From Azolla caroliniana (lineage: Eukaryota; Polypodiophyta), in NCBI GenBank assembly GCA_043228905.1, contig JBHGNT010000013.1, positions 7,874,001-7,938,000 of the forward strand: DNA of 64,000 nt. The letters run 5' to 3'. The notes beneath the pieces were generated by a model. That model was not told where the DNA came from. It worked only from the letters and a program-made list of their open reading frames with translations, and did not search any database. The position numbers were made by a program, and so were the translations under genes. Shown here piece by piece: positions 11,210 through 22,401 of the stretch; positions within the stretch are counted from its first letter, which is position 1; each line of letters starts with the position of its first letter.

Positions 11210-14104
11210 TCATTCTTCCTCCAAAATATCGAGCACACTCCGCTTGAAGGTGTCAAGTGGTGCTTCTTCCTCCAATTCCTATTCCTTGCCTGCCTGGTCT
11301 CCGACCTCCGGTTGGGTTGGCTGTTCCGTAAAAATTTGCTGCTCCCGCTCTGCTTGATTCTGTGGTGCCGGTGCTTCCTCACCGCTCCGTCCGGGTTCTT
11401 CCTGTTCTCCCTCCGTTCCAGGCTCTGTTCTGTTACCAGTGTCGCTTTCTCCGGTCTCGATTGGTCGGCTCGGTGCACCTTCTTCCTCTGCTCCGGTGTC
11501 TTCCGGTCTCAGCTGTTCTTCTTCTCTGGCATCGGTCTGCACCTGCTCTTCTTGATTTTCTTGGAACGGAAGTTCTTCTTCAGGTATTCCTTGTCGGGGT
11601 TGTTCGGTGTCGGTTGGTTCAGCTTCAGCCGGTCGCTCTCCCTCACTTATAGTGATTGGCGTCATTCTTCCCTTGGATTCCTGTCGTAACCGGTCCTGCT
11701 CGTATTTCTCCAACTCCAACTGAGTTGCGAGCTGCCCGTCATCCAAACTCTCTACCAACCCTCGGATTTCTTTGAGATGTTCTTCCGCTAAAGCGTAGAA
11801 ATCCTCCGACAATTCTTCCCGAATGGCGACGATACTTTCTTCATTCATCTTGTAGAACTTGTCACCGGTCTTCCTCCGATTCTCGGCATCAGCTCGGAGT
11901 GTCTGCAGCTCGGCTGCCTGTTGTGACCACTCCTTCCATAGCTTTTCCGTACTTTCGTTGATGCTTGACTGAGCTCGGGTACTCCAACATGACATGATGA
12001 GCTTGATCCGGTCAACCCCCGCCTTAGTATGCGCATAAGCTTCATGCTTTTCCTTCCTTGCCCGTTTTATAATGTCGGCCATTATTTGAGCCTGGGCTTC
12101 GTAATCCGCTTTCTGCTTTTCATAGGCACTTTGCAGTTTGTTGATCGTGAAGGTCGATCTTTCCTTTTCTTCATTCCTGATCTTGGTCAGATCCAGCTTT
12201 TCCCGCCTTAGCGCCTCTAATTCCTTCCTTCTCTCCATCGCTTGGGTTATTTCCGCCGACAATGCTTCCTTTTTGGCACTGACCTCGTCCATTGTCTTAG
12301 CCAGGTCTAATCGGGTCTCTTTAAGCTGTTCTTTCAGCTTCTCTATTTGCCAGTCGTAGTCTGCTGCCCGTTTCTTGTTGTCCGACTCGGCCTGCTTGTG
12401 ATCTCGGTAGAGTCGGTCGAAGTCCTCCGTCTTCTGCTTCAGGCGTTGGCTTACCTGAGCTCTTAACCAGTCGTTCCAGTCCTTCTGTTGTCGGAGTTCT
12501 TCCTGCAGTCGTTCTATCTCCTGCTCGGCCTGTCGACGTAGTCAATCCTTCTCCTTTTGCAGCTTCTCTTTTTCTTCTTGAAGTCGGTCATTAGTGGCTC
12601 GGCCTTTCCGGAGGCCTTCTTCCATTTTCCGTCTGTCGTCCTCCACCACTTTCCGCTGCTCCCTTTCTTTTTCCCTTAATGCGTCCTGAGCTTTTAACTC
12701 CTCTCGCAAGGTTTCTATTATTTTTTCGGTCTCAGGGCCGGTTTGCAAGGCTACCGGTTCCGGTTCCGGTTCTGGTTGCTTCCTTGTTGTCCCGACCGGC
12801 TCGGTGACAACTTGTGCTTGTTGAATTCCTTCCCTCGCCTGCAACAGCTCCCCTTGCAATTCCTGGATCTGTGTTCGGAGCGCGACCAACTCCTGGGTTG
12901 TTGTATGCGTCAGGTGTTGCCTACACGTTTCTTCTTCCTCTAACTGGTCTGCTACTCCCGATACCTGCTCCGAAAGCCATCTCAGCCATTGTGGCTTTGT
13001 GCTTCTTGTGTCGGAGTAGCATTGCTCACTTCTACTCCTTAACTCAGGCTGTTTTTCCGGCGTTTTCTCTGGCTTCGGCGCTTCTTCATTCCTCTTCTCT
13101 GGCATGACCGGTTCTCTGGAGTCCGGAAAAACCGGTGCCAGTACTACTTCCACCCCGGCTACTGGAGGTGGTCCTTGCGCCCTCTGCTGAGTTCTGTCAA
13201 CTGGTGGAGCCGGTCCTCTCGCCCGTCTCTCCCGACCTTGTCTTGCTGGGAGTCTTACCAGTGGTTCGGATAAGTCTTCTGCTTCAGCTTTCTCCTCCGG
13301 TGCGGCTACTAGACGGACCTTTTGTATAAAGACCTCTGGTTCCGGTTCCGGCCGTCGCAGCGTTATATTGATTGGTTTGAGCGCTACCGGTTCCTCCTCA
13401 GCCGATTTTCCTTTGCCTTTTCCTGCCGGTTTTGCCTGTGTTGCCGGTTCCTGTTACTGTCGGGATGGTCCTTCCTCCCATTGTTCTGCTTCTTCCTGGG
13501 TCCATCTGGGGGTGTGTTTCTCCAGGATATGTCGCCGCTTTGTGACCTTTTTCGGCGTTGTCTCCTGCCGACCTCTTTTCTTTTGTTTGATGGGGAGCAC
13601 CGGTGGGACTAACACCGTTAGCCATTGTGCTATCCTGGCCCATGGCTTTTTTCCTTCCACCAGGTTCTTGATGGCCTCCTTCAATCCTTCGGTTAGGAAA
13701 TGGAACCAGTCCACTTGTAATCCTTCGTACGTTGCAATTAGGAACGTTGCCCGGTACCTGGCTATGGCCGGGGGACGAGAATTCACGAATCCGTATTCCA
13801 TCATGGCATGGGCCACTTCTCCGAACAACAGGTTCTCTCCGCCCTGTGTTTGGTATGCCTTGCTGCTGATGGAATACTCACCGAAATATTCTAACAGGAT
13901 TTGACTTGAAGGGTTTTTGATCGTTTGAAGTCCTCCTGCTTTTATCCCTGTGAGCGCCTGCACCGCTCCTTCCGTGATTTCTGATAAATCAATCGATGCT
14001 GCCGCCTGCTCTGGTTCTACGTGTGGTGGAGCGTCGGCGATCCGCAACAATCCTTCTAACCCGTTCTCCATCATCCATTGGCGTGCCTCTTCCAACAGTG
14101 CCAT
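11210..14104 (-). pseudogene. Gypsy B ORF3: long coiled-coil protein of unknown function, three stops
   Basis: One minus-strand frame runs 964 codons from ATG 14104 to TGA 11210-11212, interrupted by stops at about 13454, 12542 and 11277. Residues 1-160 form a conserved domain (LLEYFGEYSISSKAYQTQGG, MMEYGFVNSRPPAI, FLIATYEGLQVDW) shared with ORF3 of C and D. A basic cluster KQKKRGR follows. A Glu/Gln/Lys-rich region of several hundred residues looks coiled-coil. Then comes the C-terminal module QAAELQTLRADAENRRK...FYKMNEESI, an acidic tail, and the end SVLDILEEE. I see no signal peptide or membrane segment, so an envelope role is not supported. I do not recognise the family. Confidence 0.85.
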
Positions 14105-14240
14105 TGGTTCGAATTCTTCTTCTGTTGTCTGTTGTTCGGGATCGGGATGTGTGTGCGCTGCGCGTCAGATCGCTCTTTTGTGCTTCTGCGCCTGTGTGTA
14201 GGAAAATTCGTAAAAAGTAAGTCCTTCGCAGGCCTGTGTC

Positions 14241-14247
14241 TTATATA
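14241..14247 (-). promoter_or_regulatory. TATA-like box in the spacer before ORF3 of gypsy B
   Basis: On the minus strand CACTATATAAGACAC lies 137 nt upstream of the ORF3 ATG, in the otherwise empty spacer 14105-14503 between integrase and ORF3. A second AT-rich candidate (TATTTAAA, 14375-14382) is farther upstream. D has CTATAAATAG at the equivalent place. A dedicated ORF3 promoter is an inference. Confidence 0.5.
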
Positions 14248-14503
14248 GTGGCTTTTGTCTCGAGCCGCCCTTTTTCGTTTCCCGCGCATGTCTATCTCCC
14301 GCCATAATTAGTATGTCCTTTCTTGCTTGCCGCGTGTGAGTAATACCTCGTACGTCGGTGCCCACGTTCTATGCTTTAAATAGCAAGTACGCGCACGTCC
14401 TCCTTTACTGCATGGTGCCTCTTCGTTGCATGGTGGCGCTCCCACCTCTTGTGATCTCCCCATCATTACTATGATTTTTTTTTTTCTGTTTGTTTGGACC
14501 ACG

Positions 14504-17500
14504 TCATTTTCTGGTCCCCCCCGATTTGTTCGGGTCGGTTCGCACCTGATCCTTCTGCCGGTTTTCCGGGATAGTCTTCGTCAGTATCAGTGTCGGTTCT
14601 TCCTCGGTCCGGATATCTGCAGCAGCGTCTGTCGGTGTCGGTTCCTCATCGTGCCGGATTTTCGGGTCTTGCTTGAACGGGTTGGCTGGCATATTTCCCT
14701 TATACGGCTTTAGCCGAAACCCATTTGCCCACTTACCGATGACTTCTCCAGACAACGTGCCGAGCTGATACGACCCATTGTACTCCTTGGTGATCCAGAA
14801 CGGTCCGGTCCACCGAAACCGCAACTTTCCCGGCATGTTCCCCATCCGTGTCTGGAACAGTAGCACCGGTTTCCCGACTTCGAACTCCTTTTCGTTGCCA
14901 CGCCGGTGTCGGTCCACGAAAGCTTTTCTCCTCCTTTGCTCTTGTTCGAGTTGTAGTAAGCTGGCTATTCGGTTTTCTTCTAATTCCAACAACGTCGCCA
15001 GCCGGATTCGTTCGAACTCCTTCTCACTTAAGCGCTCCTTTACCTGGATCCGTAAGCTGGGGATCTGGAACTCTACCGGCATGACCGCTTCTAAACCGAA
15101 TGCTAGTCGGAACGGGGTTGTCCGGATGCTGGTTTTGTACGTTGTTCGGTACGCCCATAGCGCGCTCTGCAATTTCGTATCCCAGTCGGTCCGGTTCTGG
15201 TTGATGATTTTTCGTAGGATGTTCTGCAGAGTTTTGTTCGTCGATTCCGCTAGTCCATTGGCTTGAGGGTAGTAGGGAGTACTCCTTTTATGTACCACCG
15301 CGTAAAATGACGTCAGGCTTTCTACTACCTGCCCGAGAAAGTGTCCTCCTTGGTCACTTATAAGCTCGATCGGGCATCCATACCGGCACCATATGCACTC
15401 GTACAGGAACTTTGTCGTGGACGCGGCCGTGTTGTCCCGTAAGGCCTTCGCTTCTACCCATTTGGTGGAATAGTCGCTCGCCACTATGACATACCGATTT
15501 CCGGTTTGCATTGCCGGTGGCTTGAAGGGACCGACAAAGTCCAAACCCCACTTTTGAAACGGTTCCAATGGCAAGACCGGGTGGTGTGGCATCCGGGCCT
15601 GCTCCGTGGGTTGGCCTAGTCGTTGACACAAATCGCATTCTCTGCTATACTTCACGGCATCTTTTAGGGTGGTGGGCCACCACAGTCCGCTCTGCCATAT
15701 TTTCCGAGCGGTTGATCGCCGGCATAATGCCCGCCGGCAAGTCCACAGTGGGCTTCCCTGAGGATTAGATCCTTCTCATGGCTCCGCACTGCTCGTCTCC
15801 AGATGCCATCTGCCCCCTTGTGATAGAGGGTGTCTCCAACCAAGCAGAAATGTCTGCTTCTTACTGCTACCCTTTTCCTTTCATCGCGGTCCATGTTCTC
15901 CGGGGGTACTCCAGTGCTCAGGAACTGATGCATCTCAGTTAGCCACGTGTCTTCATCGGCTACCGTTGCATCCGTTGTCGGTTCTGTCGTGATCCGGAAC
16001 AACTCGGCGTCGGGGAACTCATCCTAGACGCCGTCCCCTGCTTCTCCGGATTCGAGTCTGCTTAGGTAGTCCGCTACCGCATGCTGCGCCCCGGGTCGGT
16101 GGAAAATGTCGAATTCAAATTCCTGTAACAGCAGTGTCCATCGTGCAATTTTTCCCGTCAGGGATGCCTTCGAGACCAGGTAGAGTAGTGCCGAATGGTC
16201 GACATGGAAGGAAAACTTCCTTCTGAGCAGATAGTGCTTGTACTTTATGACACTTTACACCATTCCTAATGCCTCACGTTCCGTCGTAGAGTAGTTCCGT
16301 TCGGCTTTTGAGAGTTTCCGGCTTGCGTAGTACACTGGTCGGTACCATTTCGGCTCCGTGAGTTGCATCAGAACACTGCCGATTGCTACGTCCGACGCGT
16401 CGACGAAGACGTGAAAGCTTTTACTCCAATCCGGCGGTTGCACCACCGGAGCTTGCGACAGCATAACCTTCAACGCTTGGTAGGCTTTCTCCTCCGTCTC
16501 CGCCCATAGGAAGGGTACCCTGTGTACGGCGGTATGCAATGGTGTAGCGAAGTCTGCGAGGTGCCGTATCATCCGGCTATGCCACCTTATTTGGCCCAGG
16601 AACCGGCTTAAAGCCTTTGCGTTATTTGGTGCTGGTGCCTCGAGAATCGCCTTTACTTTATCCGGATCTACCGCGATTCCTTCCTTACTCACCATGTGCC
16701 CTAGTAAGTTGCCGCTTGCCACTCCAAAGACGCACTTGGCCGGGTTCAGACTCAACCGGTACTCGCGGCACTTCTCCAAGCACAGCCGGAGGTGATCGAG
16801 ATGCTCTCCGTGCCGACTGTAGACCGCGAAATCGTCAAGGAAGACCTGCATAAAACCAGGGATATATTCCCCGAAAATTTCCATTATTATCCTTTGAAAG
16901 GTCGTTGGGGCCTTCTTTAGTCCGAACATCATCACGACCGCGACGAACACTCCCCATTCTGTAACGAACGTTGTCTTCTCCTGGTCGGCCGGGTTCATTT
17001 GTATTTGGTTGTAACCGCTAAATCCATCCAGGAAGCTGTAAACTTCGTGGCCGGCTACCGCATCTAACACCCCATCCGTAAATGGTAGTGGAAACGCATC
17101 GGTCACTGTTGCGGCATTTAGTTTCCGGTAGTCCACGCATACCTGGATTTTACCGTTCTTTTTCGGGACCACCACTATCGGACTCAGCCAGGTTGCCTGC
17201 TTGACCGGTCGGATAAATCCGACCCGGAGGAGCTTATCAATCTCCTCCTTCACCTTCGCTGCATAATTCGGATTCATCCGGTACCTGCGTTGAGCGATCG
17301 GTTTCGCGTCCGTACTTAGGTGAATTTGGTGCTGATAGAGCTGGGGGTCCAGCCCTCGCATGTCTTCGTACGACCACGCGAACACATCCTTGAAGTCTGT
17401 TAATAATGCTACCATTGCCTTCTTTTCTTCCTTCGGCAATTCCTTTGCGACATTTATTGGTCGGGGCTAGTCTGTTGTGCCGAGGTCCACCTCCTCTAGT

Positions 17501-18004
17501 TGGGATGCTTTTACCCTCTGGGATATCGTCATTTCCCTCTCTAGGGATTCCTGCGCTTGTCGCAGTTCGCGGATCGCCGCTTGGTCCGGTTCGTCCGGCG
17601 TCGTGATGTACGGTTCTACTACCGCCGTGATATCCACCTCAAATAGTGGGACGATTCGTGGGTGTTCCTCGAGGTACCGATTGACTTCCTCGTCTGGTAA
17701 TCCCTCCAACATGTTGATGCTTTCCGCATACAATGGAGTTGCTTCCTTACTGGCGATCACCCGTGGTTGCGTCGTTACTCGTACCTTTGTTTTCCCTCGC
17801 CGGAATGTGATCATGTTCTTTTGCCAGTTCTGCTTGATATGCGCCGTTCGCAGCCATGGTCGTCCTAGCAGTAGGGAGTAGGGGGTGCGCGCTTTGTACA
17901 TTCAACTGCAGCACCACGGCCGATATCCGGAATACGTGGCCTCCGATCATTACTTCCAAATCCCGGATAAGCCTAATCGGTCGGATTGAGCTAGTATCCG
18001 CCAT
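14504..18004 (-). pseudogene. Gypsy B pol: protease C-terminal part, RT, RNase H, integrase
   Basis: After the conserved segment FWLRMADTSSIRPI and a linker (LDEEV-type, PLFEVDITAVVEP), RT begins near 17350. It shows VPKKNGKIQVCVDYRKLNAA, FLDGFSGYNQIQMNP, FGLKKAPTTFQRI and the catalytic FLDD. RNase H shows FVDASDVAIGSVL and HVDHSALLYLVS. The HHCC zinc region HCGLAGGHY...CDLCQR is followed by the integrase core (WGLDFVGPF, SDQGGHF, YYPQANGLAEST). Stops occur at about 17464, 16252 and 16025, and a frameshift lies near 15700. The RT and integrase resemble the Tat/Athila clade. No chromodomain is seen. Confidence 0.88.
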
Positions 18005-19476
18005 GCGTAACCAGAAGGGGCATGGTTCCCATTCCCAGATGCCCAGATTGTCGCAGCCGTGCTAACGGCAGCACCATTTGACAGTCCTGTAGCACTTGCC
18101 ACGTCGGGTTTTCTCCTGGATGTATGATTTCTTCGTCTTTTGGCATATTTTGGTCTTTTACTTCTGCCGCATTCTGTTCATTGGCCTCCTTGATCCATTG
18201 CGCCGCTTGTTTTCTGATTGCCTCCTTGGCTTCCCACTCGGCGGTCTTTCCCTTTGACCGGGTTGTGACCTGCTGTACTTCTGTTATTTCGGTTGTAACC
18301 ATGTTGACTGTCGGCTGCTTGTCATTGGTTTTGCTTGGGCATTGGTTACTATAATGGCCCTCCTTACGGTAGTAATAACAGTACACCTTGTGACTGTTGC
18401 TCGTTTCTCCTTTGTCCCCGGTTTGGAGGGTGGGTATACTTCGGCGGTCGTCTTCGGTTTTTCGGTTATCCGGTACTGATACCGGGTTGTCATTCCTTGC
18501 TGCCTCCCAACGTTCCTCTCTTCGGAAAAATCCACGCTTCTGATTCCGTCGGAAATTTCGGTTCCCTTGTCGCCTCTCTTCTCTGCGTCGTTCGTATTCC
18601 GGGGATTCGTCTCGGTCGTACCGGTCCCGGGGGTAGCTATCTCTGCGTTTCTCCTCTCGGTCATCGTTATCGCGTCTTCTATCAACGTATCTGTTACCGC
18701 GTTCGCGTTGGTAGCGGTCGTCTCTTCGGAATCGATCCTCATCCGGGTTCTGATTGCGCGGTTCTATGTGTCGAACCGGTGCTGCCTGCCGATTTAACAG
18801 GTTATATTCGCATCGGTCCGTTGTATGGGCTCGAGAGTTGCAGATCATACACTGTGTCCGCAGGGTGCAGTCTACCGTTGAGTGGCCCGAATTTAGGCAT
18901 GTTGTGCATTGTAAGGCCTGTCGGTATCCGCTCCTTCGGTTCCTTCGCGGGTGTTGTCGGTATCCGCTCCTTCGGTTCCTTCGTGGGTGTTGTCGGTATC
19001 CAGTGAGCCTCCCTCGGTGATTGCCGATCACCGAACTCCAAGGTTATTTCTTCCTCTGGCTCCGGTGTTACTGAGTCTTCCGACTCCTCTTCCCCCGGGT
19101 CGTTTGGTGTGTCGTGGCTGCTTTTATACCGGGACGCAACGCTTTTGTCACTTTCCGACTCCGGCTCAAGTGTTGCGAATGCTTCCGAGTCCCCGTCGCC
19201 ACCGGCAAGTGTCTGTAGTATCGTTTCCGCCTCTTGCAGGCTTGTTATGCTACTGTCTTCGTCGGGGACTTGCAGAACCCGGAACTGCAGTGCTTCTTCT
19301 ACGACTCTCCGAAGAGTTCTGGAGAATGACCGATCTCGCCGGATCTCGTCGATGGCTTGCTGCAGGGCTTCCCGTCGTTGCTCTCGTTCAGTGTATCGTC
19401 TCCCTCGTTCGGTGATGTGGTCGTCGTTTGGTCTAGACATCCATCCCCCGGTTGTCCTCTGCACTTTGCATCCCAT
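18005..19476 (-). pseudogene. Gypsy B gag with capsid region missing
   Basis: The first ATG after the primer site is at 19476. The leader (HITERGRRYTEREQRR, acidic middle) is followed by a tandem repeat (PTTPTKEPKERI). The frame then jumps straight to the zinc knuckles CTTCLNSGHSTVDC and CMICNSRAHTTDRC. The capsid domain found in C gag (about 230 residues) is absent. An Arg/Asp-rich linker leads to a third knuckle CYYYRKEGHYSNQC, whose second Cys is lost. The protease core around the catalytic Asp is deleted near 18065, where gag joins directly to the NLGIWEWEPCPFWLRM segment. Confidence 0.82.
18917..18999. repeat. 36-bp tandem repeat in gypsy B gag
   Basis: About 2.3 copies of a unit starting cggtatccgctccttcgg replace the missing capsid coding region. 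In the minus frame the unit encodes KEPKERIPTTPA. Confidence 0.8.
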
Positions 19477-19487
19477 CGTGGTCGCCA
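19472..19487 (-). other. Candidate primer binding site of gypsy B
   Basis: On the minus strand TGGCGACCACGATGGG begins a few nt after the 5' LTR end. TGGCGACC is the expected form of a CCA-complementary site, possibly for an Arg-type tRNA; the identity is not certain. Confidence 0.6.
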
Positions 19488-19493
19488 AAATAG

Positions 19494-19882
19494 TGTTGTC
19501 TGCCTGGCCGGACTAGCCTCAACACAGGTGTCTATCCGACACTTCTCCAAAGGGGTGGTAAGGATTGGATGCTAGGTTACACGCGTAAGATGATTACAAT
19601 AAGCACAGACGGTAAAACAATACAAAGATAAAGATAAACACGCAATAATTATATTTGTATTACTTCCGTAAAGCATTTACAAATCATCGGATCCTTTTAT
19701 AGGCATCCGGCAAGGTTACAATCGGTGCGCTTAGGCAACAGGCATCCGAATCGGTCCGGATCCGGATTGGTACAACTGTACCGGATCCGTCCCTCCGAAT
19801 AATAATTATACTATTATTTACTTCCTATTATCCGATCCGACTCCGCCTTCCCACTTGTCCTTGCTCTTCTGACCGGCCAACA
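19494..19882 (-). repeat. 5' LTR of gypsy B
   Basis: 389 bp, same length as the mate at 10771-11159, with about 8 differences seen by eye (near 98% identity). It is followed on the plus strand by the target duplication AGGAA. Confidence 0.95.
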
Positions 19883-19887
19883 AGGAA

Positions 19888-21080
19888 TACCACGTCGAGT
19901 GGTGGTAAAGAAAGAAGAGCAAGAGACGTTGATGACCGAATTCCACAAGAGTGCTTGGGCAGGTCATAGAGGAACATGGGCGACGTTCGAAAAGTTGAAG
20001 GAGAAGTATTGGTGGCCAAGCATGTACAAAGATGTACTCCATTTCGTGTCCACATGCGAAACTTGCTAAATATATTCGAATATACGTCATCGTGATGAGT
20101 TAAAGCCGACATACCCACTCACCATACACTTCAAATGGATGGTGGATCTGGTCTTGATGCCAATGGGAGTGGGATAAATGAAGTACTTAGCGCTGGCAAG
20201 GGAAGACTTGACAAATCAAGTGGAAGGACGAGCCTTGACAAATAAGACGACTTCAGCCGTTTGCAAATTTCTACTTGAAGATGTTGTTTGCCGATATGGA
20301 TGTGTAGGGAAGATAGTGACCGACCGAGGGGAGTTGGACGCGCACGAAGCGACGGAGCTCTTCGAAAGACTAGGCGTGAAGCTCTCCCTCACGATTGCCT
20401 ACAATCCGGAAGCAAATGGGAAGATCGAGCGAGGGCATGGACCTATCGTTAAAGCCATCGTACGGGCATGCAACGGTCGAGTCAGGAATTCGCCACGACT
20501 ATTACCCTATGCCTTGTGGGCCGATAGAACGACACATAGCTCGGTGACAGGGTATATGCCGACGGAGCTTATGTATGGACAAAAGCCGATTATGCCCATC
20601 GAAAGGACGATCGCCTCATGGGTAGCGATGCCGTGGGAGAACGAGATGAGCCAAGAAGAGTTCTTAGCGGCGCGGATAAGGCAACTTGAAAGAAGACCTG
20701 AAGATTTAGAAAAAGCGCGAAAGATGATAAAGGCAGCCTGAGTAAAGAACAAGGTTCGGTTCGACAACACGCATCGACTTCGTCCCAAGAAGATTGAAGA
20801 AGGGGATTGGGTTTTGGTTTACGATAGCACCCTTGACAATCAACACAATACAACAAGGAAATTCGCAAGAAGATGGTTCGGGCCGTATGTGGTGACAAGT
20901 GCCAACGATAATGCCACATACCACCTTGCGGAACTAGACGGATCAAGGTTGGTCGTACCCATTGCGGGAAAAAGAGTAAAGATTTTTAAGAAAAGACAAG
21001 ACAAGGATCCTAACCTCGATTACCTCGACGATGAACATAATAGGGTGGATGTAAATGAAGACATGGAGGAATCTAATTGA
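19888..21080 (+). pseudogene. Gypsy A pol part 2: integrase
   Basis: The A pol frame resumes at IPRRVVVKKEEQ. The zinc region is FHKSAWAGHRGTW...CETC followed by a TAA (CAA in E). Core motifs: FKWMVDLV (first Asp), VTDRGELD (second Asp), NPEANGKIERGH (Glu), then LWADRTTHSSVTGYMP. Further stops lie at about 20174 (CAA in E) and 20740 (CGA in E). The C-terminal part GDWVLVYDS and FGPYVV ends at TGA 21078 with an acidic tail; no chromodomain. At about 30 bp past the stop I see no other gene. Confidence 0.9.
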
Positions 21081-21132
21081 TCATCGTAGCCGAAATCTCA
21101 CTTTCTCTCTTCTTGGCACGTACCGGAGGACG

Positions 21133-21152
21133 TGCGGTTTGGTGGGGGTGGA
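21133..21152 (+). other. Purine-rich tract of gypsy A
   Basis: gtgcggtttggtgggggtgga directly precedes the 3' LTR. The same ggtttggtggggg is found before the 3' LTR of F on the minus strand, supporting a shared origin of A and F. Confidence 0.75.
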
Positions 21153-22401
21153 TGTCGTGAAGATTTTCGGCAATAGTGTAAAAATCCCATAAAACGTACG
21201 AAATCGAGTATGAATCACATAATACAATAATTGTGAAGATAACATTTTAAATCAATTTAATATCTAAGTACAAAATGATGGAGGTTTCGAATGCACTTTA
21301 TTACACGAGAAACGGACAACTAAATGTCAACATATGAGGGTATAAAGTTTGTGAAAGGAAAAGAGAAAATTGTGAGATATCCCACATAGGCACGACAAAT
21401 ACGGCTCTCATCATATATAAGGTAGAGCAAAAGATATTATCTTTGTGTCTATGTGTGGAGCATAGAGAGTTCAAGGTAACTTGAACTAAGAGTGGAGGTG
21501 GGCTAGCTACTCGTAAAGGGTTTTGGCCAACCAAAACCGGACCAACGATGGAGCCGATGATCCGACGGCACCGGTATCCGCCGGTGAGACGACGGCATCC
21601 GGTGCGTCACCGGTATCCAGCGGCAACCGACGACGGCATCCGGCTGCAGCACCGGTATCCGGCGGCAACCGGCGGCAACCGGCGACGACATCCGGCGGTG
21701 GTGAGACGACGGTATCCGGCGGCATCACCGGTATCCGGCGGCATCCGACGACGGCATCCGGCGACGGCACGGGTATCCGGCGGCAACTGACAACGGCATC
21801 CGGCGAGGCACCGGTAACCGACGGCATTCGGCGACGGCACGAGTATCCGGCGGCAACTGACAACGGCATCCGGCGAGGCACCAGTAACCGACGGCATCCG
21901 GCGACTAGAGTCAATTGGCTTACCATTAAGCCATGCTATTTAGTTGAAATTATATTTCTATCATTGTACTTTTAGATGTAAATTCTCATACATGAGAGCT
22001 AAAATGAGTGACATGGTTATCATGCACCACATGTAATACATAAGCGCCAAATGGCAAACATGCAATTTATGCATGTCTTGTACCCTCACATGCATCATAT
22101 GCATGAGAGCATCTATAAAAGAAGGAAGGGGGAGGAGAAAAAAGGACGGTTTTTTTTATGAAAATTAAGAGGAAGAAATTCGTTATCAAATTGATCGTGT
22201 AACTTGTTTCTTAAATCTAAAGTTAAAACTTCAATCAATCTCTCTCAATCGTGTGATCTCAACATCTCTCTTTCCCAATCTATCTTAAGTACTTTCTTGC
22301 TAAAGCTTACGCCAAAGCTTGTACCGACTTTGAATCCTTCCGGTCCAGAACCCCGGCGGTTCCGCCTCACGATCCGTGCGTAGTGACGGATCTTCACGAC
22401 A
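21153..22401 (+). repeat. 3' LTR of gypsy A
   Basis: 1249 bp. It contains the longer minisatellite (about 21560-21900), a segment lost from the 5' LTR, CATGCAT-type motifs (about 22072-22110), TATAAAAG and the end CTTCACGACA. Confidence 0.93.

Larger units (their letters stand above)
10771..19882 (-). mobile_element. Gypsy B: lineage II (Tat/Athila-like) element with extra ORF3
   Basis: Two 389-bp LTRs with about 8 differences bound the element. A perfect 5-bp target duplication AGGAA lies at 10766-10770 and 19883-19887. On the minus strand the order is LTR, primer site, gag, PR-linker, RT, RNase H, integrase, spacer, ORF3, structured motif, LTR. Gag lacks its capsid part and the protease core is missing, so B could not mature particles by itself. 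RT, RNase H and integrase are nearly complete, apart from stops and one frameshift near 15700. It lies in antisense orientation inside gypsy A pol. Confidence 0.95.
5258..22401 (+). mobile_element. Gypsy A: lineage I Ty3/gypsy element interrupted by gypsy B
   Basis: The LTR ends TGTCGTGAAG and CTTCACGACA are perfect 10-bp inverted repeats. Internal order is primer site, gag-protease, RT, RNase H, integrase, purine-rich tract, LTR. The pol frame is split by gypsy B (10771-19882) and rejoins as RRTG/IPRRVVV. Flanks are agcgt and gagtt around Copia-2; only a loose target duplication is visible, but the host frame is restored cleanly. About ten stops lie in otherwise open frames. LTRs differ in length (958 and 1249 bp), so A is older than B, as nesting requires. 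Confidence 0.93.

Noticed and set aside
11180-11689. Plus-strand ORF of 169 codons and others at 12029-13904
   Set aside because: They lie antisense to ORF3 of gypsy B and owe their openness to its Glu/Gln/Arg-rich codons.
18917-18999. CRISPR-like repeat
   Set aside because: Only 2.3 direct copies without spacers, inside a retrotransposon gag; a simple tandem duplication.
21507-21926. Long ORFs through the A LTR minisatellite (both strands, also 5608-5920)
   Set aside because: They arise from GC-rich tandem repeats with no stop codons in several frames at once; nothing supports a protein.
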